In this document: in pieces, positions 35,680 through 44,583 of the stretch | How positions within the stretch are numbered: position 1 is the stretch's first letter | How the letters are laid out: every line of letters begins with the position of its first letter | DNA from: JBOGNO01 sp050747245 | Lineage (GTDB): Bacteria > Acidobacteriota > Terriglobia > Acidiferrales > UBA7541 | Direction of reading: 5' to 3' | Assembly: GCA_050747245.1 (NCBI GenBank) | Contig: JBOGNO010000006.1 | Span: 62,001-126,000 of the forward strand | DNA length: 64,000 bases | Notes under the pieces: model-generated | The model's database searches: none | What the model was told of the DNA's origin: nothing | What the model saw: the letters and a program-made list of their open reading frames with translations, nothing else | Position numbers and translations under genes: made by a program

Positions 35680-37212
35680 CTAATTTTGCGGCACGGGACG
35701 CTGACCGGGCAGACCAAACCGCCGGGCGAGCCGATTGCGCAACAGATTTTTTTGCGCGCCATTCACCTGAGCGTTTGGATTGTTCGTGCGGACATTCGGA
35801 CTTTCTTCACCGGCAGCGTCTGCGTCCACAAGACTGTAGTCACAACCCTCGATGTTCGGATGCGCTTCGTCGCACGGAATCAGGAGGAAAGCGCGCTCCT
35901 CGCCGTTGGGGAGAAAGCCGAAGCCGGCTATCTCTCCACGGTCGTTGATATCGGATGGCTGCGCCAGATGCAGGGTAGCCTGTGGCGAGACCAGTGTGTT
36001 CAAGTCGGCCTGCGAGCCCTTCTCCCAAATATACGCGTGAAAAGTGGTAACGTCCGATATGCCAGAAGAGCCTACAATCTGCGTCTTCGAATTAATCGAA
36101 CTCGCGCCACTGTCAACGGTTCCCGGGACGACCCCGAGGTCCGTCATCACGCCTTCCTTCCACAGAAACCCATGGACCACACAATTAGGGTTTGCGCAGC
36201 CCGTCGGGCTATCCAATTCTGCGTTGCCGGCAACTTCTCCTTGTTCATTGATCCATAATGCGCTCCCGTTCGGACCTCCGAGGGTTCCGAGGTCCTTCAG
36301 CCCGTCGCGATCCCAGAGAAAGGGATGGAACGCGGTGTCTCCTGCCAGGTCCGAATAGCCCACCACCTGGCCACGGTTGTTGAGAAAAATAGCGCAGCCG
36401 TTGGTGCCTCCGAAGCCGCCAAGGTCCAGTATCTTGCCATTTTCCCAAAGGAATGGGTCGATGGTAGGGATCCCGGAAGGGTTCGGGGTCGAGCTGGTAT
36501 ACGAACATGCGACTATCTGGCCGCGCTCATTGATTTCCACAGTGCCATCCTTTCCGAGGAGTCCAGCATCCGGGCCGCCCAAAGTGCCCAGATCAGTCAT
36601 CACTCCGTTCTCCCACAGAAACGTCCGGTTCTGTGTTCCCAGCGGGCCGAACGGATCTGGCACTAAGTTCGAGGTGACTCCGGCCACCTGGCCGTGGCTG
36701 TTGACGGAGAACGCAACACTCTCGTATCCCCCGCCCAAGGTTCCAAGGTCCGTGATGTGGCCGCCCTTCCACATGACGGCATGGGCCAGGCGGATGCCAC
36801 CAAAAAGCAGTGGATCAATGTCGCCGTTTTCGGAGTAACCAACGCTTATGCCGCTATTGCTGATCCACAGAGCGAAGCTGGAGTTCTCGCCGGGGAGCGC
36901 GCCGAGGTCCGTTCGGACGCCATTTTCCCATTGGAATGCATGGGTAATGAACGGGCCACACAGAATGCAGGGGTTCGGGTCAGGTGTGACAGTATCCGCC
37001 CCACCTGCGAACCTTCCTCCAGCATTGACCACTTGGGCTGCCTCAGTCACCGAACTGTTCGGTCCACCGAGAGTCCCCATGTCGATGAGTTTGTAGTGAT
37101 GGTGACTCGCCGATTTCTCTTGCGCCTTGTCCTGCGCGGCGAGCCGAACAGGCACTGCTAGCGCGGCGAACAGGGTAATTGCGATAATCGTGGCCTTTAG
37201 ATTTCTTGTCAT
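35680..37212 (-). CDS. Secreted HAF-repeat protein, copy 2
   Basis: A 510-residue paralogue of the protein at 31428. The signal peptide is IIAITLFAALAVPVRLAAQ. Seven HAF-type cores follow (DMGTLGG, DLGALPG, DLGTLGG three times, DLGGFGG, DLGVVPG), each followed by IN.xGQVxG strands. The C-terminal region RAFLLIPCDEAHPNIEGCDY and the final PGQRPVPQN nearly match copy 1. A GGAGG ribosome binding site lies five bases before the ATG. The repeat cores and ends are conserved but loops differ, so the duplication is not recent. Divergent from the winged-helix kinase gene by 289 bases; copy 1 has a gap of 291. Confidence 0.88.
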   Translation of the reverse strand: MTRNLKATIIAITLFAALAVPVRLAAQDKAQEKSASHHHYKLIDMGTLGGPNSSVTEAAQVVNAGGRFAGGADTVTPDPNPCILCGPFITHAFQWENGVRTDLGALPGENSSFALWISNSGISVGYSENGDIDPLLFGGIRLAHAVMWKGGHITDLGTLGGGYESVAFSVNSHGQVAGVTSNLVPDPFGPLGTQNRTFLWENGVMTDLGTLGGPDAGLLGKDGTVEINERGQIVACSYTSSTPNPSGIPTIDPFLWENGKILDLGGFGGTNGCAIFLNNRGQVVGYSDLAGDTAFHPFLWDRDGLKDLGTLGGPNGSALWINEQGEVAGNAELDSPTGCANPNCVVHGFLWKEGVMTDLGVVPGTVDSGASSINSKTQIVGSSGISDVTTFHAYIWEKGSQADLNTLVSPQATLHLAQPSDINDRGEIAGFGFLPNGEERAFLLIPCDEAHPNIEGCDYSLVDADAAGEESPNVRTNNPNAQVNGAQKNLLRNRLARRFGLPGQRPVPQN

Positions 37213-37501
37213 GTTTTTCCTCCGTACAAGAAGCGGTGCGGGTCGCCGCTCTTGGCGCGACTTTGCATGAAACTGCGCAGCGGGTTCAATGGTTTGGGAG
37301 TGACTTGCGGATGTTTTTTGAGTGACGGCAAAGCGGCTTGGGCATCTTGTAAAAACGTCAGGACTTACAGATATCCCGGGGCCATCAGCGGAGCGGCCAT
37401 GCTTTCTATTCAGTTTGAAAAAGAATGGTTGTAGACTTTAGTGCGCGTGTGCGTGACCCGCCCTCCGTCCCGGCGGAAATCTAGCCTTTGGGCGTGACTC
37501 G

Positions 37502-40500
37502 ATGAAAGAACCTCTCCGTTCACCACAGGTCGCCCGCTTCGAGTCCTTCGAAGTAAACATTCGGTCGGGAGAACTGCGCAAGAACGGAGAGAAAATCAAG
37601 CTGCCGGAGCAATCTTTCCAAATTCTGGCGGTGTTGCTGGAGCAGCCCGGCGAAGTGGTTATGCGGCAAGAGATTCAGAAAAAACTTTGGCCCAATGACA
37701 CTGTGGTTGAGTTCGAAAACAGCATCAACGCCGCGATCAAGAAACTTCGGCTCGCCCTGGGCGATTCCGTCGAGAACCCGCGCTATATTGAGACTCTCGC
37801 CCGACGTGGCTATCGCTGGATGGTTCCCGTGCAATGGGCGGATGCCGGGCCTGCCCTCTTTGCCCCGCAAGGTGCCGCTACGCCCGAGCGGGACTTATCC
37901 GCTTCCAATCGGATTGGCATAAAAGTATCGCACTACCGCGTGCTCGACATCCTCGGTGGTGGCGGCATGGGAGTGGTGTATCGGGCGGAAGACCTGAAGC
38001 TAGGCCGCCGCGTCGCCTTGAAGTTTCTGCCTGAAGAACTGGCGAGCGATCCAGCAGCGCTGCAACGCTTTGAACAGGAAGCGCGCGCCGCCTCGGCGCT
38101 GAACCATCCCAACATCTGCACCATTTACGAAGTGGGCGATCACGAAGGGCAGCCCTTCATCGTGATGGAGCTACTGGAAGGCCAGACGCTGCGCGAATGG
38201 ATTGCTACAGAAGATAACTCCTCATCAGAAACGGGCGTTAAGATAGCGCCGCTTCCGCTGGAGACCTTGCTCAGGGTTGCAATTCAAATTGCCGAGGGAC
38301 TGGATGCCGCGCACAAGAAGGGCATCATCCATCGCGACATCAAACCTGCGAACATCTTTGTAACGATAAATGGCCAAGCCAAAATCCTCGACTTCGGCTT
38401 GGCCAAACTCCAGGAGGCCGAGACTTCGGATCTACAAACGCCAACTCTTGCCGAACAACAGCCGAAGCAAGCGCGGAATCCTAATTTTACGCTTACGCGC
38501 ACTGGAACGACCGTTGGCACGGCAGGTTACATGTCTCCCGAGCAGTTGCGGGGTGAAAAGTTGGACCCGCGGACGGACCTGTTTTCCTTTGGCCTGGTGC
38601 TGTACGAAATGGCGGCGGGGCAACGCGCATTCACTGGAGAAACCGCGCCCCTACTGCGCGCCGCGATCCTGGAGCAAGCAGCAATCCCGCCTCGGAAGTT
38701 GAATCCGGAAATCCCGCCGAAGTTGGAAGAAATCATCAATCGGGCACTGGAGAAAGACCGTGAGATGCGCTACCAGTCCGCGGCAGAGATGGGCGCCGAT
38801 TTGCGATCAGAAGCCGCTGGATTGCAACGAAAGGAAGCCAGAAGTAGCGCGAAACTTTGGCGCATCGCTGTGGGTGGAGTCTTAGTTCTTCTCTTGCTCA
38901 CCACCACCTTCTGGATTACAAAGCATCAGCCGCCAACCCCGCCTGCCCTGAAGCTGCGGCAACTCACCATCAACTCCTCTGAGAACCCCGTGATTAACGG
39001 AGCGATCTCACCGGACGGCAAGCGCCTGGCGTACACGGATTTTAAGGGGGTACACATTCAGCTCGTTGAAACCGGCGAGACCCAGACCCTTCCCCGACCG
39101 GAGGCGCTTACAAATATGAACCCAATCTTGGAAACTCCCTTTTCCCCCTGGTTTCCCGACGGCACAAAGTTGCTAGTCAATGCTCCTCCTCCCACAGCTG
39201 ACTGGACTTCCCAGGGCACGAGCATCTGGACTCTTCCGGTGCTAAGCGGCGAGCCACGTAAGCTTCGTGACGAGGCTGCGGCAGTGTCGATTTCGCCGGA
39301 TGGTTCCCTGATCGCTTTCGCAACCAACAAGGGCAGGTATTTTGATCGTGAACTTTGGGTCATGGGGCCGAACGGAGAGCAGGCGCGAAAGCTCCTGGAC
39401 GTTGGCGAGAACAGCTGGGTTAATGACCAAGTCTGGTCTCCCGACGGCCAGCGCATACTTTACCAAAGGATTGACGGACCTACCGTAGGCACAATCCACG
39501 AGACCAACGAATATTCGGTCCTCGATCTAAGAGGGGGATCGCAAAGCACGTCAATTCCGCCTTCCATGACGCAAGATTGGGGCCTCCTTGTATGGTTGCC
39601 CGATGGACGGTTGATCGTTTCGGTGAGGGAGGTCCAACCCATCGGCGACGTTTGCAACTTCTGGACAGTGCGACTTGACCAGCGCACCGGCAAGCCGATC
39701 GAAGAACCGCGACGGTTGACGAACTCCGCTCAGTTCTGCATGGACTTTCCCACCGTGACGAAAGACGGCAAGCGCCTCGCGTTCGTGCAATCGGCAACCA
39801 ACGCTACCGTGTACATGGGAGATCTCGAGGAGGGTGGGACTCGCCTCCGCAACTCAAGGCATTTCACTCTGTCTGAGACTTCCGACTACGTGTACGATTG
39901 GACCAACAACAGCGACGCGTTCATTTTTGGATCCAATCGCGAAGGATATACCAGGATCTATAAGCAGTCCCCAGGCTCAGACGCGCCAGATTTTCTCGTG
40001 TCGGCGGTGGGATCTATTCTGTACGCCAGGGTAAGTCCAGATAGCAAGTGGATCGTCGGATTGCTATGGCCAAAGCGTGGAGTCCCCGACCAGCTGCCAC
40101 AACTCGTGCGGGTTCCCATGAGCGGTGGATCTCCGGAGGTGATATCGCAGGGACATCCTCTGGACTATGTTTTCTGCTCTAGACCCCCGTCCACTTTGTG
40201 TGCGGTCGCTGCGTTGGCCGAGGATCGCCGGCAAGTAATTGTCACTGCTTTCGATCCTGTTGCTGGGCTTGGCTCAGAGCTTGTCCGCTTTGATGTCGAT
40301 GCGGGTCAGCAGTATTGGTCCTGCGACCTTTCTCCCGACGGGACACGCCTTGCCGCCGTGTCCCGCGAAGAAGGCCCTATCCGTATTTTCTCGTTACGCG
40401 GACAATCAGAGCAGCTTATCCCCGTAAGAAACTTAGATCGAATTCGGTCAATAGACTGGGCGGCGGACGGGAAGGCGTTGTTTGTCTCCAGCGAAAAGAC

Positions 40501-40675
40501 GGGGGGAAGGGAACTCTGGCATGTGGATCTTCAGGGCAAGGTAGCACTGTTGTGGACGAGCGAGGGCGGTGGGAACCTGAATGTGAATGTGTCACGGCCA
40601 TCTCCTGACGGGCGTCACTTGGCGATGCAGGCCGCGATCAGCAGCAGCAACATGTGGCTGATGGAAAACTTCTGA
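37502..40675 (+). CDS. Winged-helix / Ser-Thr kinase / TM / propeller fusion protein
   Basis: A 1057-residue protein joining four parts. They are a Trans_reg_C winged helix (residues about 10-110, with SINAAIKKLRLALG and LARRGYRW) and a complete Ser/Thr kinase (about 142-435) with LGGGGMGVVY, VALK Lys174, HRD Asp279 and DFG Asp297. A membrane helix (about 453-473) and a TolB-like propeller to the end follow. All catalytic kinase residues are present. One polypeptide could therefore sense a signal outside, phosphorylate and bind DNA; whether the kinase modifies its own DNA-binding domain is unknown. It ends SSSNMWLMENF, after which another protein's tail continues in frame. Confidence 0.9.
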   Translation: MKEPLRSPQVARFESFEVNIRSGELRKNGEKIKLPEQSFQILAVLLEQPGEVVMRQEIQKKLWPNDTVVEFENSINAAIKKLRLALGDSVENPRYIETLARRGYRWMVPVQWADAGPALFAPQGAATPERDLSASNRIGIKVSHYRVLDILGGGGMGVVYRAEDLKLGRRVALKFLPEELASDPAALQRFEQEARAASALNHPNICTIYEVGDHEGQPFIVMELLEGQTLREWIATEDNSSSETGVKIAPLPLETLLRVAIQIAEGLDAAHKKGIIHRDIKPANIFVTINGQAKILDFGLAKLQEAETSDLQTPTLAEQQPKQARNPNFTLTRTGTTVGTAGYMSPEQLRGEKLDPRTDLFSFGLVLYEMAAGQRAFTGETAPLLRAAILEQAAIPPRKLNPEIPPKLEEIINRALEKDREMRYQSAAEMGADLRSEAAGLQRKEARSSAKLWRIAVGGVLVLLLLTTTFWITKHQPPTPPALKLRQLTINSSENPVINGAISPDGKRLAYTDFKGVHIQLVETGETQTLPRPEALTNMNPILETPFSPWFPDGTKLLVNAPPPTADWTSQGTSIWTLPVLSGEPRKLRDEAAAVSISPDGSLIAFATNKGRYFDRELWVMGPNGEQARKLLDVGENSWVNDQVWSPDGQRILYQRIDGPTVGTIHETNEYSVLDLRGGSQSTSIPPSMTQDWGLLVWLPDGRLIVSVREVQPIGDVCNFWTVRLDQRTGKPIEEPRRLTNSAQFCMDFPTVTKDGKRLAFVQSATNATVYMGDLEEGGTRLRNSRHFTLSETSDYVYDWTNNSDAFIFGSNREGYTRIYKQSPGSDAPDFLVSAVGSILYARVSPDSKWIVGLLWPKRGVPDQLPQLVRVPMSGGSPEVISQGHPLDYVFCSRPPSTLCAVAALAEDRRQVIVTAFDPVAGLGSELVRFDVDAGQQYWSCDLSPDGTRLAAVSREEGPIRIFSLRGQSEQLIPVRNLDRIRSIDWAADGKALFVSSEKTGGRELWHVDLQGKVALLWTSEGGGNLNVNVSRPSPDGRHLAMQAAISSSNMWLMENF

Positions 40676-40795
40676 GAGCAACGCGCCGGCGCCCAGCGCG
40701 TTGCCTTCCAAGGATTCACGCCGGACGGATCGCTCATCCTTTCTGTGGCCCGCAATGTCGCCGACGTTTACGCCCTCGATCTCGACCTTCCCTGA
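40676..40795 (+). pseudogene. C-terminal remnant of another winged-helix/propeller protein
   Basis: Directly after the TGA of the preceding gene, in the same frame, 39 codons encode a tail with FQGFTPDGSLILSVAR and ending DVYALDLDLP before a TGA. This matches the end of the regulator at 33297 (GLAPDGSVLATLTH... DIYALDVDFP). The following bases also resemble those after 35531 (both contain CCTCCGCGCCTCCGTGGCA). It is best explained as the scar of a duplicated gene whose body was lost or swapped. A premature stop in a once-longer gene is the alternative. Confidence 0.6.
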
Positions 40796-41345
40796 CCTTT
40801 CTTCCGGCGCACCTCTCTGTACCCTCCGCGCCTCCGTGGCAAGAATTATTGCGCTACCATCTTGACATCTATTGTGCGAATATATATGTGGGCCGCCGGC
40901 CGCAGGGTCTGCGTCTCGCACACTCTCAAGAGGTTTCGCCGGGAGAATCCAGGAATCATCACCGATGCCGACACCGCTTCAAATTGATACCGCGGCTGCG
41001 GATTCCAACTCCCTGCGCGCCCCGCCCCTCGCTGTGCCACAATTTCGGCGCCGCCCGCCGCCCTTCAAACTCCAATCCTCTGCCGCCCTGTTTGCCTCCG
41101 AAAACACCCAGATTCTGCCCGCAACACTCCACGAAACAGAAATCCTGCAACTTGTTGAAAACACAGCCCCATCTGAAATCCTAATCGAGACAAAACACCG
41201 AGTTAACTTTTCAGCTTTTCCGTCACAATTTCGCCCCGCGGCGCCCAAGACTCTTGGCGATTTTTTGCCCGACAATGGGGCCACGTCCGCCGTTCCAGGG
41301 CACCCCGCACAAAACGCAACACGATTCGCGGTAGAATGCGCGACG
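40796..41345. other. Noncoding gap with promoter-like sequence
   Basis: About 550 bases before the CoA ligase. A perfect TTGACA at 40862-40867 is followed by AT-rich TATATATG at 40881-40888, giving a possible promoter with a 15-17 base spacer. The frame of the ligase remains open through this region from a TTG at 40872, but composition is Pro/Ser-rich and unlike the enzyme family, so it is not taken as coding. Confidence 0.45.
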
Positions 41346-42890
41346 ATGACTCTCGCGATTCCAGAAAAATTGAACATCGCGGAAGAATTCATCGCCCGGC
41401 CGGCCGCGGCGCATCCCCGGCGCCTGGCGATCGTCAGCGGTGCGCACGAATTTACTTACGCCGAAGTCGCCTCAGCGGTGGACGCAGCCGCAGATTCGCT
41501 CCTCGCGGGAGGGATGGCGCCGCGGGAACGGATTCTAATCGTTCTTCCCGATTCTTTGGAATTTGTTGCCGCGTTCTTTGGCGCTGCGAAAATCGGCGCG
41601 ATCGCCGTTCCCGTAAATCCCGCCGCGCGCCGCGCCGACTACGCGCACTACATCGAGGACTGCGCTCCGCGGCTTGCCTTCGTCCACGAATCGGCCCTCT
41701 CGGAATTCGCACCGGCCGCCACAGCGCACACCACAATGTCGGTCCGTATCATCCGCGATTCGGAAACCTCGCTCTGGCCCTCCGGGCTTTCCGCTCAAAC
41801 TCCTGCAACCTCTGCTGCGGAGTCCTTCGCCGCTCGCGCCGAGGATCCCGCGTTCATTCTCTACACTTCTGGCAGCGGAGGAACTCCCAAAGGCGCGCTG
41901 CACCGTCATCGGGACATGCTCGTCACCTCGGAATCTTTCGCGCGTGGCGTCCTTGGCATTCGCGCAGAAGATCGCTGCTTCTCCGTCTCGAAACTTTTCT
42001 TCGCTTACGGGCTGGGCAATGGAATGTATTTCCCCTTTTTCGCCGGAGCGAGCACCGTGCTCTATCCTTTGCGGCCGCGACCCAAAGAAATCGCCGAAGT
42101 CGTCGCGCTTTCGCGGCCCACGATATTTTTCTCCGTGCCAACTTTTTATGCTGCGTTGCTCCGCGAGTGCGAAGTCGGCCTCGCTCCGGACTTTTCTTCC
42201 GTGCGCCACGCGGTATCCGCGGGAGAAGCGCTGCCCGCGGAAATATTCGATCGCTTCCGCAAACGCTTCGGCATCGAAATCCTCGACGGCATTGGTTCGA
42301 CGGAGATGCTGCACATGTTTTTGTCCAGCCGCCCGGGCCAGGCGCGCGCGGGAAGTTGCGGCACTCCCGTGCCGAATTATGAGGCCAAAATTGTGGATGA
42401 CGCAGAAGCGGACGTCTCTCGCGGCGAGATCGGGAATCTCTGGGTGCGCGGCGCGAGCGCATTTGCCGAGTATTGGGGCAAGCCGGAGCTTACCGTTCGC
42501 ACCAAGCGCGGCGATTGGGTTGTCACCGGAGACAAATTTGTCTGCGACGATTCCGGCTTCTATCACTATTGCGGTCGCGCCGACGACATGATGAAGGTCT
42601 CGGGTATGTGGGTTTCTCCCGGCGAAGTGGAAAACACGCTTCTGGGTCATCCGGCCGTCGCCGAAGCCGCAGTCGTTTCTCGCATCGATTCCCTTGGTTT
42701 GGTCCATCCCGTGGCGCACATCGTTCTCAAGGCGGATCGCGCGGCTGCGGAATCTCTCGCCGAGGAAATCAAGAAGTGGCTCCGCGCCAAGCTTGTCTCC
42801 TACAAGTGCCCGCGGCAAATCGAGTTCCTCGCGGAACTCCCCAAAACGGCAACGGGCAAAATCCAGCGGTTCCGCCTGCGCGACCCGTGA
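41346..42890 (+). CDS. Benzoate-CoA ligase family protein (AMP-forming)
   Basis: A 514-residue acyl-adenylate enzyme, close to the usual 520 or so. The P-loop motif is YTSGSGGTPKGALH, slightly altered from the common SGSTGxPKG. GIGSTEMLHMFLS is characteristic of the benzoate-CoA ligase branch, and the C-terminal lysine motif KTATGKIQRFRLR is present. It would activate an aromatic or related acid with ATP and CoA. The ATG at 41346 matches family length; the open frame upstream is ignored. No ring-cleavage or reductase genes lie nearby, so the pathway is not evident. Confidence 0.85.
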   Translation: MTLAIPEKLNIAEEFIARPAAAHPRRLAIVSGAHEFTYAEVASAVDAAADSLLAGGMAPRERILIVLPDSLEFVAAFFGAAKIGAIAVPVNPAARRADYAHYIEDCAPRLAFVHESALSEFAPAATAHTTMSVRIIRDSETSLWPSGLSAQTPATSAAESFAARAEDPAFILYTSGSGGTPKGALHRHRDMLVTSESFARGVLGIRAEDRCFSVSKLFFAYGLGNGMYFPFFAGASTVLYPLRPRPKEIAEVVALSRPTIFFSVPTFYAALLRECEVGLAPDFSSVRHAVSAGEALPAEIFDRFRKRFGIEILDGIGSTEMLHMFLSSRPGQARAGSCGTPVPNYEAKIVDDAEADVSRGEIGNLWVRGASAFAEYWGKPELTVRTKRGDWVVTGDKFVCDDSGFYHYCGRADDMMKVSGMWVSPGEVENTLLGHPAVAEAAVVSRIDSLGLVHPVAHIVLKADRAAAESLAEEIKKWLRAKLVSYKCPRQIEFLAELPKTATGKIQRFRLRDP

Positions 42891-42955
42891 TCAGGTCGAA
42901 ATGGCGTGCTCGCCCGGCAGGGAGGAGGCCGAGGTCGAAAAAGACAAAATGGCTC

Positions 42956-42983
42956 TTTACATGGCTAGAAAATGTCTTATATT
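42956..42983 (+). promoter_or_regulatory. Candidate sigma-70 promoter of the MocR gene
   Basis: TTTACA at 42956-42961 and TATATT at 42978-42983 are separated by 16 bases. ATGGCT occurs twice around it (42949 and 42961), a direct repeat as MocR-type regulators often use. Transcription would begin about 10 bases before the GTG/ATG region, leaving a very short leader carrying GGAGGG. Confidence 0.4.
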
Positions 42984-43001
42984 GGCCCATGGAGGGAGAC
43001 A

Positions 43002-44537
43002 ATGCTCCCCATCCTTCTGCAAGCCGAAAGTCACATTCCCTTGTACGTACAATTGCGCGACCAACTCCGCGCCCTGGTTCATTCCGGTGAGCTGCGCACG
43101 GGAGATCGCATCCCCGCGAGCCGCGAGTTGGCGGTCCAATTGGGCGTCCACCGCACAACTGTCGCCAACGCGTATGCGGAACTCGAATCTGAAGGCCTCA
43201 TCCGCGGCTTCGTGGGCCGGGGGACCTACATCCAGGGCACTCCCGAGGCGCGGCAATTCACTCCGCCGCCGCGCACTCTGGGAAATGGCGTCCGCTGGGA
43301 ATCCCTTTTTGCCGACGATCGCGCAGACGAGAATCTGAGCCGTATCATGCCCGAAGTGCCCCCGGACGCAATCGGCTTCGTCACCGCAAAGCCTTCCGAA
43401 GATTGTTTTCCGCTCGAGGAATTTCGGCAGTGCTGCAGCGCGGTCTTGAAGCGCGAAGGCCGCAAGATTTTGCAGCTGGGCGCCTCGGATGGCTACGAGC
43501 CGTTGAAGAAAGCGATTGCCGAAATGATTCGTGGCGATGGTCTGCCGGTGCGTCCCGAGCAACTGCTGATCACCAACGGCGGCCAGCAAGGGCTCGATTT
43601 GATTTGCAAGGCATTTTTGCGGCCGGGCGATGCAGTGGCTATGGAGAATCCCGCGTATCCGGGCGCGATTGCGGTTTTTGCCGGCGCGCGAGTGCGCATG
43701 CTAAGCGTGCCTGTGGAAACACGCGAGGGTCCTGACCTGCACGAAGGGCTGGATCTTTCCGCGCTCGAGCATGTGCTCACGCAAAACCGCGTGAAGCTCA
43801 TAATGGTCACGCCGGATTTTCAAAACCCGACGGGGACTTCGATGCCCGTTCCGGAGCGGCGCAGGCTGATCGAACTGGCTTGGCGTCACCAGGTGCCCAT
43901 CGTCGAGGACCAGATCTACGGCCGCTTGCATTTTCGCGGCGCCGAAAATCCTTCGTTGCGAGCGCTCGACCAGCGCGGCGTGGTCATTCAAATTGACAGC
44001 TTCTCGAAGCTGGCGTTTCCGGGACTCCGCGTGGGATGGTGTGTAGGGCCCGAAAGCGTCATCGAGCGGCTGCGCCGCGCGAAGCAGGCCACCGACCTGC
44101 ACACCGATCAGCTTTCGCAGGCCGCCATGGCGGAATTCGTGAAGCGCGGCATGCTGGAAAGTCACCGCAAGAAAATGCGTGAGATCTACCGCCGGCGTAT
44201 GGAAGCGCTCGAAGCATCGCTCGAAAAACATATGCCCGAAGGAGTAACCTGGACGCGGCCGCGCGGCGGAATGTCTTTGTGGGTGACGTTGCCAGCGGGT
44301 TTCGACGCGACGGAGCTACTCATTCACGTGCGCGAGCGCGGAGTGCTATTCGTTCCCGGACGATATTTTTATTTTCAAAATCCGCAGCCGAATACTCTGC
44401 GACTCGGTTTTGCTTCTGTGGATGAGAAGAGAATTGAAAAGGGCATCGCTACTCTGGGCCGTCTGATTGGCGTCGAATTGCGTAAGCGCGAGCGTGGCGT
44501 GCGGCGTGAAGAATTAGCGCGCGTCGCGCTCGTGTAG
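43002..44537 (+). CDS. MocR/GntR-family regulator with aminotransferase domain, PdxR-like
   Basis: A 511-residue regulator starting at ATG 43002, with GGAGGG five bases upstream. The N-terminal GntR winged helix (IPLYVQLRDQLRALVHSG, LAVQLGVHRTTVANAYAELE) is followed by a fold-type I aminotransferase-like domain. Its PLP lysine lies in DSFSKLAFPGLRVGW. MocR proteins bind PLP and control genes of B6, amino acid or GABA metabolism; PdxR activates pdxST. Since pdxS and pdxT lie 4 kb downstream on the same strand, a PdxR role is plausible but not proven. Confidence 0.88.
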   Translation: MLPILLQAESHIPLYVQLRDQLRALVHSGELRTGDRIPASRELAVQLGVHRTTVANAYAELESEGLIRGFVGRGTYIQGTPEARQFTPPPRTLGNGVRWESLFADDRADENLSRIMPEVPPDAIGFVTAKPSEDCFPLEEFRQCCSAVLKREGRKILQLGASDGYEPLKKAIAEMIRGDGLPVRPEQLLITNGGQQGLDLICKAFLRPGDAVAMENPAYPGAIAVFAGARVRMLSVPVETREGPDLHEGLDLSALEHVLTQNRVKLIMVTPDFQNPTGTSMPVPERRRLIELAWRHQVPIVEDQIYGRLHFRGAENPSLRALDQRGVVIQIDSFSKLAFPGLRVGWCVGPESVIERLRRAKQATDLHTDQLSQAAMAEFVKRGMLESHRKKMREIYRRRMEALEASLEKHMPEGVTWTRPRGGMSLWVTLPAGFDATELLIHVRERGVLFVPGRYFYFQNPQPNTLRLGFASVDEKRIEKGIATLGRLIGVELRKRERGVRREELARVALV

Positions 44538-44583
44538 CTGCTATTTGTCGCTACGAAATTAGCTTCGAAAGGGAATTACGGAT

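Noticed and set aside
40872..41345. Open frame extending the CoA ligase upstream by 158 codons
   Set aside because: The family is about 520 residues, and the extension is Pro/Ser-rich with no domain; the ATG at 41346 fits the usual N-terminus.
41535..42818. Minus-strand frame of 427 codons opposite the CoA ligase
   Set aside because: It is a shadow of a well-supported adenylating enzyme and shows no motifs of its own.
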